Positions 3,945 to 7,604 of a stretch of DNA of 7,604 nucleotides are shown here, one piece after another (the first letter of the stretch is position 1; every line of letters starts with the position of its first letter). The notes below the pieces were generated by a model that saw only the letters and a list, made by a program, of their open reading frames with translations, made no database searches and was not told where the DNA came from. Position numbers and translations under genes: made by a program. The stretch is from Cyanobacteria bacterium UBA11372. GTDB lineage: Bacteria > Cyanobacteriota > Cyanobacteriia > Cyanobacteriales > Aerosakkonemataceae. The stretch lies in assembly GCA_003486675.1 (NCBI GenBank), contig DNGG01000410.1, positions 1-7,604 of the forward strand. Direction: 5' to 3'.

Positions 3945-3991
3945 CCTTAACTCCCGGAGATATTTGATCGCCTACTTGGCTTAGCAATGTG

Positions 3992-4507
3992 TTACGGTGC
4001 ATCTTCGTCAAAAGCTTCATAACCAGGATGAAGATTCATAAAATTGCGTACAAGCCGAAGACCTAGCTGTTCATCATTGCTGCTAAGACTTTTTGCCAAA
4101 GAAGCAAATCTCTCTCGTTCTTCAACACTACTGAAGTTAATATACAACGTTTTAGGATGCTCATCTGAAGACGCAACTCGCCAAAGCTGAGTGAGTTTGT
4201 ACTGACTGTTATCTTGAGGTAGCAACTGCGCGATAAATTCGGCGTTGCGGTAATGAAAACTGCGATGTTCTTGCTGCGGATCAATGAAACTGTGAAATTT
4301 GTCTGGTAAGCGACGCTCTACTTCTTCAGCTTCACATAATTTACCATTGAGAACCAATCGTTCAATCTTATCCAGCCAAAGCCGGTCAAATAAATCAATT
4401 AGCTCTTGATCGCTCATATTTTGGCGAGTATTGTACTCTACCTCAAACAGCTTGTTTGCTCCGATTTTTGCAACACGAACTTTGTCCCGATTCTCGACTG
4501 CAATCAT
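3992..4507 (-). CDS. hypothetical protein, 171 residues, unknown function
   Basis: From ATG 4507 to TAA 3992. I do not recognise the family. It begins MIAVENRDKVRVAKIGANKL, followed by an acidic helical part (SDQELIDLFDRLWLDKIERL, ~32-51), then a charged middle, and a C-terminal region (~127-160) with SVEERERFASLAKSLSSNDE then LGLRLVRNFMNLHPGYE. That last part has the helix-turn-helix spacing of an RHH second half (RFASLAKSL, turn, LGLRLVRNFM), so a DNA-binding role is possible but unproven. The tail is acidic (AFDEDAP). There is no signal peptide or membrane segment and no strong ribosome binding site. It lies downstream of gltB on the same strand, 106 bp away with two hairpin repeats between them, so cotranscription is doubtful. 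Confidence 0.65.
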   Translation of the reverse strand: MIAVENRDKVRVAKIGANKLFEVEYNTRQNMSDQELIDLFDRLWLDKIERLVLNGKLCEAEEVERRLPDKFHSFIDPQQEHRSFHYRNAEFIAQLLPQDNSQYKLTQLWRVASSDEHPKTLYINFSSVEERERFASLAKSLSSNDEQLGLRLVRNFMNLHPGYEAFDEDAP

Positions 4508-4542
4508 GGCACAACAGAAAACACCTAGCGACTAAAATTTTG

Positions 4543-4574
4543 TAGGGTGCGTTACGGCTAGCGCCTAACGCACC
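4543..4574. repeat. hairpin repeat GGTGCGTTA / TAACGCACC
   Basis: GGTGCGTTA (4546-4554) and TAACGCACC (4566-4574) are perfect 9-bp arms; the loop CGGCTAGCGCC is itself partly self-complementary (GGC/GCC). It belongs to the same family as the repeats at 2293 and 3912 (shared GCGTTA core and TAGG end). Confidence 0.5.
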
Positions 4575-4583
4575 GATACTAAT

Positions 4584-4611
4584 GTAAAGACGTTACATGT
4601 AACGTCTCTAC
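4584..4611. repeat. palindromic repeat centred on AGACGTTACATGTAACGTCT at the gltB 3' end
   Basis: The inner 20 bp (4588-4607) are a perfect palindrome; the outer GTA/TAC pairs extend it to 28 bp with one mismatch. It is 2 nt past the gltB stop codon (4616-4614). Such palindromes are common in cyanobacterial intergenic DNA. The hairpin may protect the message 3' end or help termination, but no clean T-tract follows it on the minus strand. Confidence 0.55.
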
Positions 4612-4613
4612 GA

Positions 4614-7604
4614 CTAACTTCCACCAATCCGCGCCACATCGCGAGCATTTTCTTCAAATGCCGCAGCCAACGCATCATCGCCACTCAATCCCGACGCCAA
4701 TGCATTCTTCAAGCACTGCAACACGCGCTTGTAATCCCTTGGCATCACTTTGACGAATTTCGGCACCATTTCCGCCCAATTTGCCAGAACTTTAGTTGCT
4801 TTCTGACTCTTGGTATAATCTGCGTGCTTTTGAATCATCTCGCGGACAGTATCGATATCTTCTTCATCCAGAGTTTCGATATCTGCCATCGAGGTATTGC
4901 ACCGCGTCGCGAAGTCGCCCGCTTCATCCAGAATATAAGCGACGCCGCCACTCATCCCGGCTGCAAAGTTACGTCCGGTGCTACCCAACACGACAACTTT
5001 ACCGCCAGTCATATATTCGCAACCGTGGTCGCCGACGCCTTCTATAACGGTATTCACCCCGGAATTGCGGACGCAGAAACGTTCTCCCGCCACACCGTTG
5101 ATATACGCCTCGCCACTGGTTGCGCCGTAGAAGGCAACGTTACCAATGATGATGTTTTCTTCTGGCACAAAGGTTGAACCCGCAGGCGGATAGACAATTA
5201 TCTTGCCGCCGCTTAACCCTTTGCCTACATAGTCGTTGGCATCGCCTTCGAGTTCGAGGGTGACGCCTTTGGGTACGAAGGCACCAAAACTCTGTCCCGC
5301 GCTGCCTTGGAAGTGCAAGTGGACAGTATCTTCTGGAAGTCCTTGCCAGTGGCGTTTAGTGATTTCGTTGCCCAGAATTGTCCCGACGACGCGGTTGATA
5401 TTTTTAATCGGCAAGGTGGCGCTGACTTTTTCGCCGCTTTCAATTGCCGGTTTGCACAGATCGAGCAAAGTGGTGATGTCGAGCGATTTGTCTAAACCGT
5501 GGTCTTGCGGAATCTGACAGTAACGTCCGACGCTATCATCGACTTCCGGTTGATACAGAATCTTCGATAAATCAATGCCTTTGGCTTTCCAATGTTCGAC
5601 AGCTTGTTTGGCTTCCAGAACATCGGTGCGTCCAACCATTTCGTTGATGCTGCGGAAACCGAGTTGCGCCATGATTTCGCGCACTTCACTGGCGATGAAG
5701 CGCATGAAGTTAACTGTATGCGCCGGATCTCCGGTGAAGTTCTTCCGCAAGAGGGGATCTTGGGTAGCCACGCCTGCCGGACAGGTATTGAGGTGACAGA
5801 CGCGCATCATAATGCAGCCCAGAGTAACTAATGGTGCGGTGGCAAAACCGAATTCTTCTGCACCCAGCAAGGCGGCAATTACCACATCGCGCCCCGTCTT
5901 CATTTGTCCGTCGGTTTCTACGGCGATGCGACTGCGGAGGTTATTTAGAACTAACGTCTGATGCGTCTCGGCAAGTCCCAATTCCCAAGGTAATCCCGCG
6001 TGTTTAATCGAAGTTTGGGGCGATGCACCCGTGCCGCCGTCGTAGCCGGAAATTAAGACTACATCGGCGTGCGCCTTCGCAACTCCAGCCGCAATTGTTC
6101 CCACTCCAACTTCCGACACCAACTTAACGCTAACCCGCGCGTTGCGATTGGCATTCTTCAAGTCGTGGATTAACTCTGCCAAATCTTCAATCGAGTAAAT
6201 GTCGTGGTGCGGTGGTGGCGAAATTAAACCTACCCCAGGCGTCGAGTGACGAACTTTGGCAATCCAAGGGTATACTTTTTTACCTGGTAACTGTCCGCCT
6301 TCACCCGGTTTTGCACCTTGCGCCATCTTGATTTGCAGTTCCCGCGCTTGGGAGAGATACAAGCTGGTAACGCCGAAACGTCCAGAGGCAACTTGTTTGA
6401 TCGCGCTGTTCTTCGAGTCGCCGATCTCGTTTGTCCAGGTGTAGCGCTCTGGATCTTCGCCGCCTTCGCCGGTGTTCGATTTGCCACCAATGCGGTTCAT
6501 GGCGATCGCCAAAGCTTCATGCGCTTCTTTAGAAATCGACCCATAACTCATCGCCCCTGTCTTGAAGCGCTTCACGATCGCTTCCACCGGCTCAACTTCC
6601 TCGATGGGTACGGGTTCCCGTTGCTGGAATTTCAACAACCCGCGCAGGGTATAGAACCGCTGATTCTGCTCGTTTACGAGGGCGGCGTATTGCTTGTAAA
6701 GTTCGTAACTTCCATCCCGCACGGCTTTTTGCAGCGTGTGGATGGTTTGGGGACTAAACAAATGTGCTTCGCCTTCTTTGCGCCATTGATATTCACCGCC
6801 CACATCCAGGGTATGACCGTTGACTTCCCGGTCGGGGAAGGCGTGACTGTGGCGTAAAATGGCTTCGGTGGCGATCGCATCCAATCCCACCCCCTCAATC
6901 CTGGATGCCGTCCAAGTAAAATATTTATCAATGACTGATTTGTTCAATCCCAGCGCCTCGAAAATCTGCGCGCCGCGATAGCTTTGCAGCGTTGAGATGC
7001 CGATTTTTGACGCAACTTTGACCACGCCTTTGGTTACGGCTTTTACGTAATTTTTGCAGGCTTTGTAGGTATCGACATTTACCAGCGTTCCCTGTTGAAT
7101 CATCGCATCGATTGTCTCGAAGGCGAGATAGGGATTGATCGCGCCGCAGCCGTAGCCGATCAAAGTGGCGTAATGATGGACTTCGCGGGGTTCGCCGGAT
7201 TCGAGGACGATTCCTGTGCGGGTGCGCGTACCGTTGCGAATCAGGTGGTGATGCAGTCCGGCAACGGCGAGCAAGGCGGGGATGGGAGCTTGGCTGGGGG
7301 AGATTTGGCGATCGCTCAAAATAATCAAGTTCACCCCAGACTCAATTGCCCGATCTGCCTGGGCGCAAATCTCTTCCATCGCGGCTTCCAAACCTTCCAC
7401 GCCTTTTTTGGGGTCAAACAAAATTGGCAGGGTAATCGATTTGAAATCGCCCTCCGAAATATGTTTCAGTTTCGCCAATTCTTCATTACTTAGAATCGGC
7501 GTTTTTAGTTCAATTAAATGACAGCTTTCTGGCTCAGGTTTGAGCAAGTTTCGCTCAGCACCGATAGTTGTTTCTGACGAAGTAATAATTTCTTCCCGAA
7601 TCGA
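4614..7604 (-). CDS. gltB: glutamate synthase large subunit, NAD(P)H-type (GltB), 5' end outside the window
   Basis: The frame is open to the window edge, so only the last ~996 codons of a ~1530-1560 residue protein are here. The N-terminal glutaminase domain with its catalytic Cys is missing. From right to left: the central domain begins ERNLLKPEPESCHLIELK; the FMN/synthase domain carries GAMSYGSIS, GGKSNTGEGGEDPERY, GQLPGKK, ISPPPHHDIYS, GGTGASP and the three cluster cysteines in C-x5-C-x4-C (5781-5816) for [3Fe-4S]; the C-terminal beta-helix has GQSFGAF, GDANDYVGKGLSGG and GDHGCEYMTGG. Between GEGGEDPERY and NSAIKQ (about 6405-6460) the ~27-residue ferredoxin-loop insertion of cyanobacterial GltS is absent, and the tail ends FVKVMPRDYKRVL as in NAD(P)H enzymes. 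It makes glutamate from glutamine and 2-oxoglutarate in the cytoplasm with GltD, which is not in the window. A TTG at 7547 is internal, not a start. Confidence 0.95.
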   Translation of the reverse strand, partial: SIREEIITSSETTIGAERNLLKPEPESCHLIELKTPILSNEELAKLKHISEGDFKSITLPILFDPKKGVEGLEAAMEEICAQADRAIESGVNLIILSDRQISPSQAPIPALLAVAGLHHHLIRNGTRTRTGIVLESGEPREVHHYATLIGYGCGAINPYLAFETIDAMIQQGTLVNVDTYKACKNYVKAVTKGVVKVASKIGISTLQSYRGAQIFEALGLNKSVIDKYFTWTASRIEGVGLDAIATEAILRHSHAFPDREVNGHTLDVGGEYQWRKEGEAHLFSPQTIHTLQKAVRDGSYELYKQYAALVNEQNQRFYTLRGLLKFQQREPVPIEEVEPVEAIVKRFKTGAMSYGSISKEAHEALAIAMNRIGGKSNTGEGGEDPERYTWTNEIGDSKNSAIKQVASGRFGVTSLYLSQARELQIKMAQGAKPGEGGQLPGKKVYPWIAKVRHSTPGVGLISPPPHHDIYSIEDLAELIHDLKNANRNARVSVKLVSEVGVGTIAAGVAKAHADVVLISGYDGGTGASPQTSIKHAGLPWELGLAETHQTLVLNNLRSRIAVETDGQMKTGRDVVIAALLGAEEFGFATAPLVTLGCIMMRVCHLNTCPAGVATQDPLLRKNFTGDPAHTVNFMRFIASEVREIMAQLGFRSINEMVGRTDVLEAKQAVEHWKAKGIDLSKILYQPEVDDSVGRYCQIPQDHGLDKSLDITTLLDLCKPAIESGEKVSATLPIKNINRVVGTILGNEITKRHWQGLPEDTVHLHFQGSAGQSFGAFVPKGVTLELEGDANDYVGKGLSGGKIIVYPPAGSTFVPEENIIIGNVAFYGATSGEAYINGVAGERFCVRNSGVNTVIEGVGDHGCEYMTGGKVVVLGSTGRNFAAGMSGGVAYILDEAGDFATRCNTSMADIETLDEEDIDTVREMIQKHADYTKSQKATKVLANWAEMVPKFVKVMPRDYKRVLQCLKNALASGLSGDDALAAAFEENARDVARIGGS

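Noticed and set aside
4584..4611. Palindrome as a Rho-independent terminator of gltB
   Set aside because: No T-tract directly follows on the minus strand; called a repeat instead.
6318..6857. 179-residue plus-strand frame inside gltB
   Set aside because: Antisense shadow of a strongly conserved coding region; composition mirrors gltB codons.
7545..7547. TTG at 7547 as the start of the glutamate synthase frame
   Set aside because: The frame is open beyond it to the window edge, and the upstream residues (ending TIGAERNL) fit the family, so it is internal.

Overview
The window looks like cyanobacterial chromosome. I count eleven copies of the octamer GCGATCGC (HIP1), spread over both halves, and the end gene is a cyanobacterial-type glutamate synthase large subunit. 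The layout is one housekeeping gene at the right edge, running leftwards, next to about 4.6 kb of accessory DNA made of small toxin-antitoxin (TA) type genes, small unknown genes and palindromic repeats. A line sampled from gltB is about 53% GC and a line from the accessory part about 40%.

Positions 1-954: two small plus-strand genes encode probable ribbon-helix-helix (RHH) DNA-binding proteins (9-269 and 587-826). The second is followed at once, in the -1 frame, by a short coiled-coil reading frame (823-954) that is probably its broken-off tail. A 39-residue minus-strand gene with a strong ribosome binding site (258-377) diverges from the second RHH gene. Between them lie a hairpin followed by a T-tract, a perfect 20-bp palindrome and an extra half-site of that palindrome.

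Positions 1037-3285, all minus strand: a Phd-type antitoxin with a PIN-domain toxin (1839 to 1037); an orphan FitA/VapB-like antitoxin cut short by an in-frame TAG, its normal tail still readable downstream (2274 to 1909); and a DUF2281-type antitoxin with a VapC toxin (3019 to 2391), preceded by an unrecognised 57-residue basic protein and a recognisable promoter. Both complete TA pairs have a 1-nt stop/start overlap.

Positions 3377-4507: two minus-strand genes of unknown function. The first appears split by a frameshift in a run of five T (coding strand). Around them are hairpin repeats typical of cyanobacterial intergenic DNA.

Positions 4543-4611 hold two more hairpin repeats directly after the glutamate synthase stop codon. 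Positions 4614-7604 are the last ~996 codons of gltB, whose start lies outside the window. It lacks the ferredoxin-loop insertion, so it is the NAD(P)H-type large subunit rather than the ferredoxin-dependent enzyme.

Overall, the accessory part reads as a TA island in partial decay: one nonsense codon at a family Trp position and two frame breaks at homopolymer runs, beside two TA pairs that look intact. I see no CRISPR array, tRNA, rRNA, transposase or phage gene. The most testable new items are the palindrome operator, the split RHH/coiled-coil gene, the broken antitoxin and the 57-residue operon leader gene.
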